This document shows positions 1 through 9,030 of a DNA stretch of 37,501 bases, piece after piece. A model generated the notes under the pieces. That model was not told the origin of the DNA. It searched no databases and saw only the letters and a list, made by a program, of their open reading frames with translations. Where the stretch lies: NCBI GenBank assembly GCA_018993155.1, contig JAGKSX010000032.1, forward strand, positions 1 through 37,501, written 5' to 3'. The stretch comes from Hydrogenophaga sp. (GTDB lineage Bacteria; Pseudomonadota; Gammaproteobacteria; Burkholderiales; Burkholderiaceae_C). The position numbers and the translations under genes were made by a program. Position 1 is the stretch's first letter; each line of letters begins with the position of its first letter.

Positions 1-1137
1 CTGCACCCCGGCCGCACGCTGGACCGCGCGCAGGTCGCCGGCATCGTGCACCTGGTGGCCTCCAGCGTGCCAGAGATGAACCCCAAGGCGGTCAGCATCG
101 TGGACGACGCGGGCAACCTGCTTTCCAGCCCGCCCGACGGCCAGGCCCAGGGCGCCGACACCCAGAAGCTGCAGTACGTGCAGCAGCTCGAACAGCTCTA
201 CACCCGCCGCATCATGGAGATGCTGGAGCCGCTGGTGGGCCGCAACAACGTCAAGGCCCAGGTCAGCGCCGAGGTCGATTTCTCGCAGGTCGAGTCCACC
301 AGCGAACAGCACCGCCCCAACCAGGGCCCGGACGCGGCCGCCACGGTGCGCAGCCAGCAGACCGTGGAAGACGGCAGCGGCCCGCGCGCCCAGCCCTCGG
401 GCGTGCCCGGGGCGGTGAGCAACCAGCCTCCGGCCACCGGCACGGCCCCCATCAACGGCGCCGCCGCCCCCGTGGGCGTGGCCAGCGCCCAGGGCGCCGG
501 CGGCCAGGGTGGCAATTCGCGCCGCGAGTCGGTGGTGAACTACGAGGTGGACAAGACCGTGAAGGTGGTGCGCGAGTCCAGCGGCCAGGTGCGCCGCCTG
601 AGCGCAGCGGTGGTGATCAACCACCGCACCTCGGTGGACAAGGCCGGCAAGGAAACCAGCACCCCGATCCCGCCGCAGCAGCTCGAACAGATGACCGCCC
701 TGGTGCGCGAAACCATCGGCTTCAACAAGGACCGCGGCGACTCGGTCAACGTGGTCAACGCCGCCTTCAACGTCGAGAAGACCAGCGAGGTGGATGCCGG
801 CGCCTGGTGGCAGCAGTCGGACAACCAGGAGCTGCTGCGCAGCCTGGCCTGGCCGCTGGGCATGGTGGGCCTGGGCCTGCTGGTGCTCATGGGCATGGTC
901 CGCCCCGGCCTCAAGCTGATGAAGACGCCGGCCGCGCGCCGCCTGGACACCACCCCGGTGCAACCGCTCAATGCGGTGCTCAACGAATCGCCCGAGCGCC
1001 CCGGCCTGCCCATGCCGAGCAACGAAGTCACCGCCGAGGCGCAGCGCCTGGCCGATGCCAAGCGCCTGGCGCTGGAGAACCCGGCCGCCGTGGCCAACAT
1101 CGTCAAGGGCTGGGTGAATGGCGAGGCACCGGCATGA
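1..1137 (+). CDS. fliF: Flagellar MS-ring protein FliF, 3' part
   Basis: The reading frame is open from base 1, so this is the C-terminal 378 residues of a protein whose start lies outside the window. FliF forms the MS ring in the inner membrane, the base of the flagellar rotor and housing of the export gate. Visible here are the end of the periplasmic ring-building domain, a Gly/Ala/Pro/Gln-rich low-complexity stretch (about bases 330-520) typical of the FliF periplasmic loop, a transmembrane helix (about 840-910), and a cytoplasmic tail ending in ENPAAVANIVKGW, the conserved FliG-binding end. fliG follows after a 161-bp gap that carries a repeat. Identification is firm from motif and position. 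Confidence 0.95.
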   Translation: MHPGRTLDRAQVAGIVHLVASSVPEMNPKAVSIVDDAGNLLSSPPDGQAQGADTQKLQYVQQLEQLYTRRIMEMLEPLVGRNNVKAQVSAEVDFSQVESTSEQHRPNQGPDAAATVRSQQTVEDGSGPRAQPSGVPGAVSNQPPATGTAPINGAAAPVGVASAQGAGGQGGNSRRESVVNYEVDKTVKVVRESSGQVRRLSAAVVINHRTSVDKAGKETSTPIPPQQLEQMTALVRETIGFNKDRGDSVNVVNAAFNVEKTSEVDAGAWWQQSDNQELLRSLAWPLGMVGLGLLVLMGMVRPGLKLMKTPAARRLDTTPVQPLNAVLNESPERPGLPMPSNEVTAEAQRLADAKRLALENPAAVANIVKGWVNGEAPA

Positions 1138-1250
1138 GCCGGCGCCACCCCCTGCGCCGCTGCGCGGCTTCCCCCTCTCTCGCCTTCGGCGGGAGGGGGA
1201 CGGCACCAGAGGCCCGGCAAAGCCGGTTCCTCGGTGCCTCTGGTCGCGCG
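1138..1250. repeat. Intergenic palindromic repeat, family A copy 1
   Basis: GC-rich element between fliF and fliG. Its core GGCCCGGCAAAGCCGGTTCC (1211-1230) contains a CCGGC-AAA-GCCGG hairpin and recurs almost unchanged at 8492-8511 and 8976-8995. An outer inverted repeat, ACCAGAGG/CCTCTGGT, surrounds the core. The left part contains a second hairpin-like stretch built from CCCCCTC and GAGGGGG. I see no promoter in it. Such elements are widespread in Comamonadaceae as far as I recall; copy number must be counted genome-wide. Confidence 0.75.
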
Positions 1251-1298
1251 CTTGTGCGCTCGAACCTGTGTGCGAATTGGGCTGAAGGAATCTGAATC

Positions 1299-2297
1299 AT
1301 GGAAGACCAGGGAATCCAGGACGCCGCCATCTTTCTCATGTCGCTGGGCGAAGAGGAAGCGGCCGAGGTGTTCAAGCACCTCAGCCCCAAGGAAGTGCAG
1401 AAGCTGGGCGAAACCATCGCCAAGACGCGCGCGGTCTCGCACGACCGCGTGGACCAGGTGATGCAGAAATTCACCAGCGCGGCCTCGTCGCAGAGCCTGC
1501 TGGTGTCCGACACCGACAACTACGTGCGCGCCGTGCTCAAGCGCGCGCTGGGCGACGACAAGGCCTCGCTGCTGATCGACCGCATTCTGCAGGGCGGCGA
1601 CGTCTCGGGCATCGAAAGCCTGAAGTGGATGGACCCGCTGTCCATCGCCGAACTGCTGCGCAACGAACACCCCCAGATCGTGGCCGCCATCCTCGTGCAC
1701 CTCGAATCGGACCAGACCGCCGGCGTGCTCAAGAACTTCACCGAACGCACCCGCAACGAGGTGATGCTGCGCATCGCCACGCTTGAAGGCATCCAGCCGA
1801 CCGCGCTGAAGGACCTCAACGAGGTGCTCTACAAGGTGCTGGCCGGTGGCGACAAGATCCGCAAGACCTCCATGGGCGGCGTGAAGACCGCCGCCGAGAT
1901 CATCAACATGATGGGCACCCAGATCGAGACCTCGGTGATCGAGTCGATCCGCGAGTTCGACGCCGACCTGGCGCAGAAGATCATGGACAAGATGTTCACC
2001 TTCGAGGACCTGCTCAAGCTCGACGGCAAGTCGGTGCAGATGGTGCTCAAGGAAGTGGCGACCGATTCGCTGGTCATCGCGCTCAAGGGCGCCACCAACG
2101 AACTGCGCGAGCTGGTGCTGGGCAACATGTCCAGCCGCGCGGCCGAGGCCCTGCGCGAAGACCTGGAGTCGCGCGGCCCGGTGCGCCTGTCGGAAGTGGA
2201 AGCGCAGCAGAAGGAAATCCTCAAGGTCGTGCGCCGCCTCTCCGACGAGGGCCAGATCGTGATCATGGGCGGAGGCGAAGATGAAGCCTTCGTCTAA
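1299..2297 (+). CDS. fliG: Flagellar motor switch protein FliG
   Basis: 332 residues, the usual FliG length. FliG sits on the cytoplasmic face of the MS ring and takes part in torque generation with MotA and in switching with FliM/FliN. The EHPQ motif of the middle, FliM-binding domain is at 123-126, and the MFTFEDL hinge motif is at 232-238. The C-terminal torque helix keeps the charged residues (K263, R280, D288, R292 region) that interact with MotA. The sequence ends in a Gly-rich acidic tail. The start ATG follows a family A repeat. The last 17 bases overlap fliH, which indicates translational coupling. Confidence 0.98.
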   Translation: MEDQGIQDAAIFLMSLGEEEAAEVFKHLSPKEVQKLGETIAKTRAVSHDRVDQVMQKFTSAASSQSLLVSDTDNYVRAVLKRALGDDKASLLIDRILQGGDVSGIESLKWMDPLSIAELLRNEHPQIVAAILVHLESDQTAGVLKNFTERTRNEVMLRIATLEGIQPTALKDLNEVLYKVLAGGDKIRKTSMGGVKTAAEIINMMGTQIETSVIESIREFDADLAQKIMDKMFTFEDLLKLDGKSVQMVLKEVATDSLVIALKGATNELRELVLGNMSSRAAEALREDLESRGPVRLSEVEAQQKEILKVVRRLSDEGQIVIMGGGEDEAFV

Positions 2298-2988
2298 ACC
2301 CAACCCCCATTCCCGTTTCATCCCGCGCGAGGAGATCGACGGCGTCGCCGCCTGGCACTTCTCCGCCGTGGACGGCAGCGACGACCTGCCCAAGGCCGCC
2401 CCGGCCGACGGCACCGCCAGCGAGGGCGTGACCTCCGAAGTGCTGCAGGAAGCGCGCCAGCAGGCGTATGCCGAAGGCTTTTCGCGCGGCCACGATGCCG
2501 GCGGCCAGGAAGTGCGCGACGCGCTCGAAGCCACGGTGCGCAAGACCGCCGAGGAAACCGCGGTGCGCATGGCCCAGCTGCTGCACAACACGCGCGACCA
2601 CCTCAAGAAGAGCGAAGACCAGATCTCGCGCCACATCCTGGAACTGGCCTGCGACCTGGCCCGCCAGGTGGTGCGCCAGGAACTCAAGAGCGACCCCGCC
2701 CACCTGCGGCCGGTGATCGCCGAGGCCCTGGGCCAGCTGGTGGACGACGGCCAGCCCGCCACCGTGCGCCTGAACCCGGGCGACCTGGCCATGATGAAGG
2801 GCGCGCTGCAGGAAAACATGGGCAACCACCCCGCCGAGTTCGTGGCCGATGCGGCCATCAGCCCGGGCGGCTGCCTGATCGAATCGGCCACCATGACGGT
2901 GGACGCCACCATCGAGAAACGCTGGTCGCGCGCCGTGGGCAACCTTGGCATGGAAGCGGCCTGGAACCCGGGGAACATGGATGTCTGA
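2281..2988 (+). CDS. fliH: Flagellar export ATPase regulator FliH
   Basis: 235 residues. FliH binds the export ATPase FliI as a dimer and tethers it to the C-ring and export gate. The sequence has a variable N-terminus, then an alanine- and glutamate-rich helical region with [13 protein letters not shown] (a GxxxG-like FliH signature) near residues 62-74, then a conserved C-terminal FliH/HrpE-type domain with LNPGDL and GGCLIES. The start lies inside fliG, and the stop lies 8 bases past the best start of fliI, so fliGHI are coupled. Length and motifs agree with the family. Confidence 0.95.
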   Translation: MKPSSKPNPHSRFIPREEIDGVAAWHFSAVDGSDDLPKAAPADGTASEGVTSEVLQEARQQAYAEGFSRGHDAGGQEVRDALEATVRKTAEETAVRMAQLLHNTRDHLKKSEDQISRHILELACDLARQVVRQELKSDPAHLRPVIAEALGQLVDDGQPATVRLNPGDLAMMKGALQENMGNHPAEFVADAAISPGGCLIESATMTVDATIEKRWSRAVGNLGMEAAWNPGNMDV

Positions 2989-4459
2989 AAGCACCTTTGG
3001 CACGGAAAGCCGCTGGGACAACTTCATGGAGGACGTGCGCGCGAACGCCGCCGTCAAGACGCCGCTGGAAGTGCGCGGCACCCTCACCCGCCTGGCCGGC
3101 CTGGTGCTCGAAGCCGTGGGCCTGAAGGTGCCGGTGGGCTCGCAGTGCCTGATCGACAACGGCCACAAGGACCCGGTGCTGGCCGAGGTGGTGGGTTTCT
3201 CCAACGACAAGGCCTACCTGATGCCGGCCGGCGACACGCATGGCCTGTCCAGTGGCGCGAGCGTGACGCCGCTGGCCCCCTTCCGCACCGTGCCACGCGT
3301 GGGCAAGGCCAACAAACCGCCCTCGCCCGATGACCGGGGCACGCTGCGCCTGCCGCTGGGTGCCGGCCTGCTCGGCCGCGTGGTCGATTCGCACGGCAAC
3401 CCGCTGGACCACCAGGGCCCGATCACCAACGTGGACATCGAACCGATGGACCGCGCCCCGCTCAACGCCATGGACCGCGACCCCGTGCGCCAGCCGCTGG
3501 ACACCGGCGTGCGCGCGATCAACGCCCTGCTCACCGTCGGCCGTGGCCAGCGCATCGGCCTGTTCGCCGGCTCCGGCGTGGGCAAGAGCGTGCTGCTGGG
3601 CATGATGGCGCGCTACACCAAGGCCGATGTGATCGTGGTCGGCCTGATCGGCGAACGCGGCCGCGAGGTCAAGGAATTCATCGAGGACATCCTCGGCGCC
3701 GAAGGCCGCCAGCGCTCGGTGGTGGTGGCCGCCCCGGCCGACGCACCTCCGCTGGTGCGCATGCAGGGCGCCGCGTACGCCACCGCGATCGCTGAACGCT
3801 TCCGCGACGACGGCCTGGACGTGCTGCTGCTCATGGACTCTCTCACCCGCTACGCCATGGCGCAGCGCGAGATCGCGCTGGCCATCGGCGAGCCGCCCGC
3901 CACCAAGGGCTATCCGCCATCGTGCTTCGCCAAGCTGCCGCAGCTGGTGGAGCGCAGCGGCAACGGCCTCAACGGCAAGGGCTCGATCACCGCCTTCTAC
4001 ACCGTGCTCTCCGAGGGCGACGACCAGCAGGACCCGATCGCCGACGCAGCGCGCGCCATCCTGGACGGCCACATCGTGCTCTCGCGCGCGCTCGCCGAAT
4101 CCGGCCATTTCCCCGCCATCGACGTGGAGGCCTCGGCCTCGCGCGTGATGCACAACGTGGCCGGCGCGGTGCACCTGGAACTGGCGCGCCGCTTCCGCAG
4201 CCTGTACTCGCGCTACCAGAAGAGCCGCGACCTGATCCAGCTCGGCGCCTACGTGGCCGGCAGCGACCCCGAGACCGATCGCGCCATCGTGCTCTACCCC
4301 GCCCTGCAGCGCTTCCTGATGCAGGACATGCACGAGGCCGCCACGCTGCCCGAGAGCCTGCGCCAGATGCAGGCTGCGCTGCAGGACGAGAAGGAGCGGC
4401 CTTCGTCGCAGCGCCAGACCCGCCCCCACCACAACCCCTATGAAGGAAACGCCGGATGA
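2981..4459 (+). CDS. fliI: Flagellum-specific export ATPase FliI
   Basis: 492 residues from ATG 2981, which overlaps the end of fliH by 8 bases. An in-frame ATG further upstream would add 12 unrelated residues encoded by fliH. FliI is the F1-beta-like ATPase that supplies unfolded substrates to the flagellar type III export gate. Walker A AGSGVGKS is at about 196-203. Walker B VLLLMD precedes [13 protein letters not shown], the ATPase signature region. The catalytic Glu lies in [10 protein letters not shown] at about 221-230. The protein is slightly longer than the usual ~450 residues because of N- and C-terminal extensions. The stop overlaps the fliJ start as ATGA. Confidence 0.98.
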   Translation: MSESTFGTESRWDNFMEDVRANAAVKTPLEVRGTLTRLAGLVLEAVGLKVPVGSQCLIDNGHKDPVLAEVVGFSNDKAYLMPAGDTHGLSSGASVTPLAPFRTVPRVGKANKPPSPDDRGTLRLPLGAGLLGRVVDSHGNPLDHQGPITNVDIEPMDRAPLNAMDRDPVRQPLDTGVRAINALLTVGRGQRIGLFAGSGVGKSVLLGMMARYTKADVIVVGLIGERGREVKEFIEDILGAEGRQRSVVVAAPADAPPLVRMQGAAYATAIAERFRDDGLDVLLLMDSLTRYAMAQREIALAIGEPPATKGYPPSCFAKLPQLVERSGNGLNGKGSITAFYTVLSEGDDQQDPIADAARAILDGHIVLSRALAESGHFPAIDVEASASRVMHNVAGAVHLELARRFRSLYSRYQKSRDLIQLGAYVAGSDPETDRAIVLYPALQRFLMQDMHEAATLPESLRQMQAALQDEKERPSSQRQTRPHHNPYEGNAG

Positions 4460-4920
4460 CCGCGCTGAACACCCTGAACAAAGTGGTGGAACTCGCCGAG
4501 AAACGCCGGGACGAGGCCCTGGGCGTGGTGGCCCAGATGCAGCGTGAGCTGAAGCTGGCCCAGGACCAGATGGACCAGTTGCAGGCCTACGCCCTGGAGG
4601 CCGAGGCGCGCTGGGTCACGCGCAGCGCCACCGGCGTGGACACCGCGCTGCTCATGCACCACCGCGAATTCATGCACAAGATCTACCACGCCGTGGAATT
4701 CCAGCGCGGCGTGCTGGCCGACCGCCAGCGCCTGATCGACACCGCGCAGGAGCAGGTGCATGTCACCGAGCGCGACCTCGCCGGCCTGCGCAAGTTCACC
4801 GACCGCAAGGTGCAGGCCATCGCCCACAAGGCCCAGCGCCAGGAACAGAAACAGACCGACGAAATGGCACTGTCCATCCACCTGCGCCAGAGCCTGGCCC
4901 AGGCACAGGCCCGCAACTGA
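4456..4920 (+). CDS. fliJ: Flagellar export chaperone FliJ
   Basis: 154 residues, almost wholly predicted coiled coil, rich in Glu, Gln, Arg and Ala, as in FliJ. FliJ is the gamma-subunit-like stalk that inserts into the FliI hexamer and links it to FlhA. It starts on the last bases of fliI (ATGA overlap), which supports translational coupling. Its sequence is weakly conserved between species, so the call rests on length, coiled-coil character and position between fliI and fliK. Confidence 0.93.
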   Translation: MTALNTLNKVVELAEKRRDEALGVVAQMQRELKLAQDQMDQLQAYALEAEARWVTRSATGVDTALLMHHREFMHKIYHAVEFQRGVLADRQRLIDTAQEQVHVTERDLAGLRKFTDRKVQAIAHKAQRQEQKQTDEMALSIHLRQSLAQAQARN

Positions 4921-4954
4921 ACACCCCGACGCCCCCCAGCCCGACGCCGACACC

Positions 4955-6229
4955 ATGACCACCACGCACGCCAGCACCCAAGCGCCCAAGCCCGCCGAAG
5001 CCGCGTCCAAGCCGGCCCAGCCAGGTGGCAACCCGCGCGCCAACGCCGACAAACCGGCCGAGGACCTGTTCGCCAGCCTGCTGAGCCTGGTGAGCGACAC
5101 GCACCAGACCGCGGCCACCAACACCCTGCCCGACGGCGAAGCCGCCAACGACGCGCAGGCCGAAACCGACGACCCGACCGAAGACAACCCCCTGGCCGCC
5201 CTGCTCGCCTGGGGCCTGCCCGGCACCACCGCGTCCGCCACCGGCACGGGCGCGGCGGCCACGGCCTCGCCCGGCAAGGCCGAGGGCACTGCCCGCGAAG
5301 GGGGCATCGACGTCAGCGGCATGACCCGCGTGGACGAAGCCGCGCCCACCCTGCCCCATCCGGCCGCGCAAGCGCGCGCCGCCGCCGCTTCGCGCCCGGC
5401 CTTCAGCCCGTTGAACCCCAACGCGGCGGCCGCCACTGCCGCCCAGCGCGCCGGGGAGAGCAATGCCCTGCCAGGCGGCGCCCCGGCCATGGTCTGGCAG
5501 CGCGGCGCGGTCTCCAGCACCGACGCCCTGCAACAGCAGCAGAGCGCCCAGTTCGCGCAGGTGCGCGCCACCGTCGCCCTCAACGAGCGCCTGGGCGTGG
5601 CCTCGGCCGGCACGGAAGTGGGCGCCGGCCCCACCAGCCCGCGCGAATTCGCCCTCAGCGGCCCCGCCGCCAGCGCCACGGCCACCGGCCCGGCGCAGGA
5701 CGGCAGCCTGACCGCCGCGGGCGGCACCGCCCCCGGTGACAGCAGCGGCAGCAACGACCCATCCTCCCAGTCCTTCACCGACCCGAGCAACGGAGACGGC
5801 CGCCAACCGGCCGACGCCCGTGCCGACGCCGAAGCCCCGACCGTGAGCCACTGGGGCACCCAGCACATGCGCCATGCCAGCCTGCGCGTGGGCGGGGAAG
5901 GTGCCGACGCCATCGACATCCAGCTCGCCGTCAAGGGCCAGGAGGTGCAGGTCGCCTTCCAGACCGACAACGCCGAGGCGCGCGCCACCCTGCGCGAAAG
6001 CGCGGGCGAATCGCTGGCCGACCTGCTGCAGCGCAGCGGCATTCAGCTCGGCGGCGTGTCCGTCGGCTCGCAAGGCCAGGCACAGGGCGATGGCTCGTCG
6101 TACCAACCCCGCCCGGCCGGCCTGAGCACCGAGGCCCTGGGCCGTGCCAGCCAGGCGGCCGAACCGGCCGCCCGACCGGCCATGGCCCCGCGCACCGACG
6201 GCAGCCGGCCGCTCGACGTGTTCGCCTGA
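4955..6229 (+). CDS. fliK: Flagellar hook-length control protein FliK
   Basis: 424 residues from ATG 4955. FliK is secreted during hook assembly, measures hook length and switches export specificity through FlhB. The N-terminal ~300 residues are Ala/Pro/Thr/Gly-rich and low in complexity, as in other FliK rulers. The conserved C-terminal Flg_hook domain begins near residue 306 (HASLRVGG) and contains the predicted beta/alpha segments around QLAVKGQEVQVAF and LADLLQ. No convincing ribosome-binding site precedes this ATG, so the start is provisional; the frame stays open upstream inside fliJ. Confidence 0.92.
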   Translation: MTTTHASTQAPKPAEAASKPAQPGGNPRANADKPAEDLFASLLSLVSDTHQTAATNTLPDGEAANDAQAETDDPTEDNPLAALLAWGLPGTTASATGTGAAATASPGKAEGTAREGGIDVSGMTRVDEAAPTLPHPAAQARAAAASRPAFSPLNPNAAAATAAQRAGESNALPGGAPAMVWQRGAVSSTDALQQQQSAQFAQVRATVALNERLGVASAGTEVGAGPTSPREFALSGPAASATATGPAQDGSLTAAGGTAPGDSSGSNDPSSQSFTDPSNGDGRQPADARADAEAPTVSHWGTQHMRHASLRVGGEGADAIDIQLAVKGQEVQVAFQTDNAEARATLRESAGESLADLLQRSGIQLGGVSVGSQGQAQGDGSSYQPRPAGLSTEALGRASQAAEPAARPAMAPRTDGSRPLDVFA

Positions 6230-6233
6230 TTGA

Positions 6234-6307
6234 GCCCCCACGCTCCGCCGCTGCGCGGGTCGCTGCCCCCCACAGGGGCTGTTTCGCCTTGGGGCGGCCC
6301 GGCGGCG
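6234..6307. repeat. Intergenic repeat, family B copy 1
   Basis: Begins GCCCCCACGCTCC and ends GCGGCCCGGCGGCG. It matches 9776-9850 closely over its whole length, with only a few substitutions. It contains self-complementary CCCC/GGGG and GCC/GGC tracts. It lies between fliK and fliL, immediately before the 6317-6340 hairpin. Not protein-coding as far as I can see. Confidence 0.75.
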
Positions 6308-6316
6308 AAACGCTGA

Positions 6317-6340
6317 ATAAGCGCCTTTTCCGGCGCTTAT
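6317..6340. terminator. Strong hairpin upstream of fliL
   Basis: A perfect 9-bp stem, ATAAGCGCC/GGCGCTTAT, with a 6-base loop TTTTCC, lies in the fliK-fliL gap. No T-run follows on either strand, so it is not a classical intrinsic terminator. It could attenuate transcription, protect or process mRNA, or simply be the end of the adjacent repeat. Its position matches the boundary between separate fliK- and fliL-headed operons in enterics. Confidence 0.45.
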
Positions 6341-6423
6341 CTCGCGAACAGCCAGGGGGGTGGCGCCCAATAATTCTTTCAACCCCACCCGGTATGGCCG
6401 GTGGGCCACATTGAAGGAAGAAC

Positions 6424-6996
6424 ATGTCCGCTGCCGCCGCCACCGCCACCGCTGCCGCCCCCGAAGCGCCCAAGAAGAAGAGCAGGAAACTGCTGTTCAT
6501 CGTGCTCGGCGTGGTCGTGCTCGCGCTGATCGGCGCCGCCGCCGCGCTGTTCATCCTCAAGAAGAACACCGCCGAAGACGACCACGAGGACGATGGGCAC
6601 GCCCCCGTCGAACAGGCCGCCAAGAACCCCAAGACCGCGCCGGTCTTCCTGCCACTGGAGAACATGGTCATCAACCTGGCCGACCCGGGCGGCAACCGCT
6701 TCATCCAGCTCGGCCTGACGCTGCAGCTGCAGGACGCCGCCACCGAGACCGCCGTCAAGGCCTACCTGCCCAGCATCCGCAGCCAGGTCCTGGTGCTGAT
6801 CTCGCAGCGCACCGCCGACGAGATGCTGGCGCTCAAGGGCAAGGAAAAGCTCGCCAGCGACATCATCGCGACGATCTCGAAGGAGATGGGCTATGCCGTT
6901 GCCGGCGAGGCTGACGAGGCGTCGCGCAAGAAGAAGACGAAGGCCGCGGCCAACCCCGTGCAGGCCGTGCTGTTCTCCAGCTTCATCGTTCAATAA
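6424..6996 (+). CDS. fliL: Flagellar basal body-associated protein FliL
   Basis: 190 residues. FliL is a single-span inner-membrane protein that surrounds or stabilises the stator units. It has an Ala-rich cytoplasmic N-terminus with a Lys/Arg cluster (17-22), one transmembrane helix (about 23-45), an acidic His-containing linker, and a periplasmic FliL domain containing PLENMVINLADPGG. The C-terminus ends FSSFIVQ, typical of the family. A ribosome-binding site (GAAGGAAG) precedes the ATG. fliM follows after 15 bases. Confidence 0.95.
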   Translation: MSAAAATATAAAPEAPKKKSRKLLFIVLGVVVLALIGAAAALFILKKNTAEDDHEDDGHAPVEQAAKNPKTAPVFLPLENMVINLADPGGNRFIQLGLTLQLQDAATETAVKAYLPSIRSQVLVLISQRTADEMLALKGKEKLASDIIATISKEMGYAVAGEADEASRKKKTKAAANPVQAVLFSSFIVQ

Positions 6997-7011
6997 ACAG
7001 GACGACACCCC

Positions 7012-8016
7012 ATGGCCGATTCGTTTCTGTCCCAGGAAGAAATCGACGCCCTTCTCGAAGGCGTCACCGGCGAGAGCCAGAAACTCGCGAAAGAGGAAGT
7101 GCCCACCGGCGGTGTGCGCGACTACAGCCTCTCGAGCCAGGAGCGCATTGTGCGTGGGCGCATGCCCACCATGGAGATCGTCAACGAGCGCTTCTCGCGC
7201 AACCTGCGCCTGGGCCTGTTCAACTTCATCCGCCGCAGCCCCGAGATTTCGGTGGGCGCGGTGCAGGTGCAGAAGTACAGCGCGTTTCTGCGGGAACTGG
7301 TGGTGCCGACCAACTTCAACATCATGGCCATCCGCCCGCTGCGCGGCAACGGCCTGGTGGTCTGCGAGCCCACGCTGCTGTTCGGCGTGATCGACAGCCT
7401 GTTCGGCGGCAATGGCAAGTTCCACACCCGCATCGAGGGCCGCGACTTCTCGCCCACCGAGCAGCGCGTGATCAACCGCCTGGTGGAGGTGGTGGCCGAG
7501 GAATACAAGAAGGCCTGGCGCGGCGTGTACCCGATCGAGCTGGCCTACCAGCGTTCGGAGATGCAGCCCCAGTTCGCCACCATCGCCACCCCCAGCGAAA
7601 TCGTGGTCTCCACCAGCTTCACACTGGAGATCGGCGACATCGCGGGCTCGCTGCACATCTGCATTCCCTACGCCACGCTGGAGCCGATCCGCGACGTGCT
7701 GTATTCCAGCGTGCAGGGCGACGCCATCGAGGTCGACCGCCGCTGGGTCAAGCTGCTGAGCCACGAGATCCAGGCCGCCGAGGTGACCATGGTCGCCGAA
7801 CTGGCCCAGACCGAGGCCACGGTGGAACAGCTGCTGGCCATGCAGATCGGCGACTTCATCGAACTCGATCGCCACCCTTCGATCAGGGCCCACGTGGACG
7901 GCGTGCCCGTCTTTGAATGCCAGTACGGCACCCACAAGGGCAAGTACGCCCTGCGCGTCGAGCGCAACCTGCGTGGCACCGATTTGCACTGGCTGGGAGA
8001 TTCCTATGTCAACTGA
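7012..8016 (+). CDS. fliM: Flagellar motor switch protein FliM
   Basis: 334 residues. FliM forms the middle of the C-ring and binds phosphorylated CheY. The N-terminal CheY-P-binding peptide LSQEEIDALL is at 6-15. The middle CheC-like domain follows, and a C-terminal SpoA domain binds FliN. Length and order are canonical. The final codons overlap the fliN start by 11 bases, implying coupled translation of the two switch proteins. Its likely partner CheY is encoded in this window at 34940-35302. Confidence 0.98.
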   Translation: MADSFLSQEEIDALLEGVTGESQKLAKEEVPTGGVRDYSLSSQERIVRGRMPTMEIVNERFSRNLRLGLFNFIRRSPEISVGAVQVQKYSAFLRELVVPTNFNIMAIRPLRGNGLVVCEPTLLFGVIDSLFGGNGKFHTRIEGRDFSPTEQRVINRLVEVVAEEYKKAWRGVYPIELAYQRSEMQPQFATIATPSEIVVSTSFTLEIGDIAGSLHICIPYATLEPIRDVLYSSVQGDAIEVDRRWVKLLSHEIQAAEVTMVAELAQTEATVEQLLAMQIGDFIELDRHPSIRAHVDGVPVFECQYGTHKGKYALRVERNLRGTDLHWLGDSYVN

Positions 8017-8425
8017 GAGCACCAACACCATGAACGACGCTGTTGCCGACGAATGGGCCCAGGCCCTGGAAGAACAGGCCGCCACCACCGAAACGGTCGC
8101 CGACGGCGCGCCCGAGTTCGAGGCCAGCACCGCCCCCATCGCCTCGGGCACGAGCCCGATGCAGGACATCCAGATGGTGCTGGACATCCCCGTCCAGCTG
8201 TCGGTGGAACTGGGCCGCACCCGGGTGCCGATCAAGTACATCCTGCAGCTCGCGCAGGGCTCCATCGTCGAACTCGACGCATTGGCCGGCGAACCCATGG
8301 ACGTGCTGATCAACGGCTACCTGATCGCCCAGGGCGAGGTGGTGGTGGTGAACGACAAGTTCGGCATCCGCCTGACCGACATCGTGACGCCGTCCGAGCG
8401 CATGCGCAGGGTGAGCCGGACATGA
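8006..8425 (+). CDS. fliN: Flagellar motor switch protein FliN
   Basis: 139 residues from ATG 8006, which has GGGAGA six bases upstream and overlaps fliM; a second in-frame ATG lies at 8030. FliN is the lowest layer of the C-ring and docks the export ATPase complex. After an acidic, Ala-rich N-terminal extension of about 50 residues, the SpoA domain covers the C-terminal ~80 residues, with VLDIPVQLSVELGRT and VNDKFGIRLTDIV. Downstream is a family A repeat separating it from fliO. Confidence 0.96.
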   Translation: MSTESTNTMNDAVADEWAQALEEQAATTETVADGAPEFEASTAPIASGTSPMQDIQMVLDIPVQLSVELGRTRVPIKYILQLAQGSIVELDALAGEPMDVLINGYLIAQGEVVVVNDKFGIRLTDIVTPSERMRRVSRT

Positions 8426-8530
8426 CCGCAGGTCATGTCTCCCCCTGCGCCGCCTTCGGCGTCTCCCCCCTGGAAGGGGGGCGATGCCTGAGGCCCGGCG
8501 AAGCCGGTTCCTCGGCATCCCTGGACTGAA
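8426..8530. repeat. Intergenic palindromic repeat, family A copy 2
   Basis: Shares the core GGCCCGGCGAAGCCGGTTCC (8492-8511) with copies at 1211 and 8976, differing by one base. A CCCCCCTGGAAGGGGGG hairpin (8465-8481) precedes it. It fills most of the fliN-fliO gap. An in-frame ATG at 8484 would place the core inside fliO, but a better fliO start lies after the element. Confidence 0.75.
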
Positions 8531-8555
8531 AACCTCTTCTCCGATCGAGCCCCTC

Positions 8556-8921
8556 ATGCTGCAAAACGCGATGCCCGCGCTGCTTCTGCTCGCCCTCATG
8601 GTGGGCCTGGCCTTCGCCCTGAAGTGGGCGCGCCGCCGCCTGCCCGGCGCCGTGGGCCACAGCGGCCCGCCCATGCAGGTGCTCTCCACCCTGTCGCTGG
8701 GCCCGCAGCAGCGCGTGGTGACGGTGCAGATCGGCCAGGGCGAAGACCGCGTGTGCCTGGTGCTCGGCGTGTCCGCCGGCAGCGTGAACGCACTGCACCA
8801 GATGGCCCTGCCGGCCGATCTGGTGGACCCGGCCGGCCCCATCGTCACACCCGCCAGCGGCTTCGCCGCGCGCCTGGCCCAGCTGACCCAATCGCTCAAA
8901 GGCCCCCATGCGCCGCGTTGA
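8556..8921 (+). CDS. fliO: Flagellar biosynthesis protein FliO
   Basis: 121 residues from ATG 8556. The upstream in-frame ATG at 8484 would add 24 residues translated from the repeat, so I reject it. FliO is a small membrane protein that helps assemble the FliP/Q/R export gate. One transmembrane helix (about 7-22, [17 protein letters not shown]) is followed by basic residues and a cytoplasmic FliO domain with [15 protein letters not shown] and a C-terminal FAARLAQL stretch. The short length is usual. The stop overlaps a possible upstream start of fliP. Confidence 0.9.
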   Translation: MLQNAMPALLLLALMVGLAFALKWARRRLPGAVGHSGPPMQVLSTLSLGPQQRVVTVQIGQGEDRVCLVLGVSAGSVNALHQMALPADLVDPAGPIVTPASGFAARLAQLTQSLKGPHAPR

Positions 8922-8924
8922 TCG

Positions 8925-9006
8925 GTCACACCCCCGCCACGCTGCGCGTGTCCCCCTCAAGGGGGCGGCGCCAGCGGCCCGGCAAAGCCGGTTCCGCGGC
9001 ACCTCT
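8925..9006. repeat. Intergenic palindromic repeat, family A copy 3
   Basis: Carries the core GGCCCGGCAAAGCCGGTTCC at 8976-8995, identical to copy 1. A CCCCCTCAAGGGGG hairpin is at 8952-8965. It lies between fliO and fliP and is open in the fliP frame, so it blurs the fliP start. Confidence 0.75.
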
Positions 9007-9030
9007 GGAGGGCGGCACCTCACGCACGCC

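Noticed and set aside
540-2978. Long open frame antisense to fliF-fliG-fliH
   Set aside because: High-GC shadow: it spans three real genes, has low-complexity Ala/Arg/Ser/His composition, and no motif.
2858-6042. Long antisense frames across fliI, fliJ and fliK
   Set aside because: They mirror well-supported flagellar genes; the His/Gly/Ala-rich composition is typical of antisense GC-rich frames.
8484-8555. Upstream start for FliO
   Set aside because: It would translate the intergenic repeat; the ATG at 8556 gives the normal membrane-helix start.
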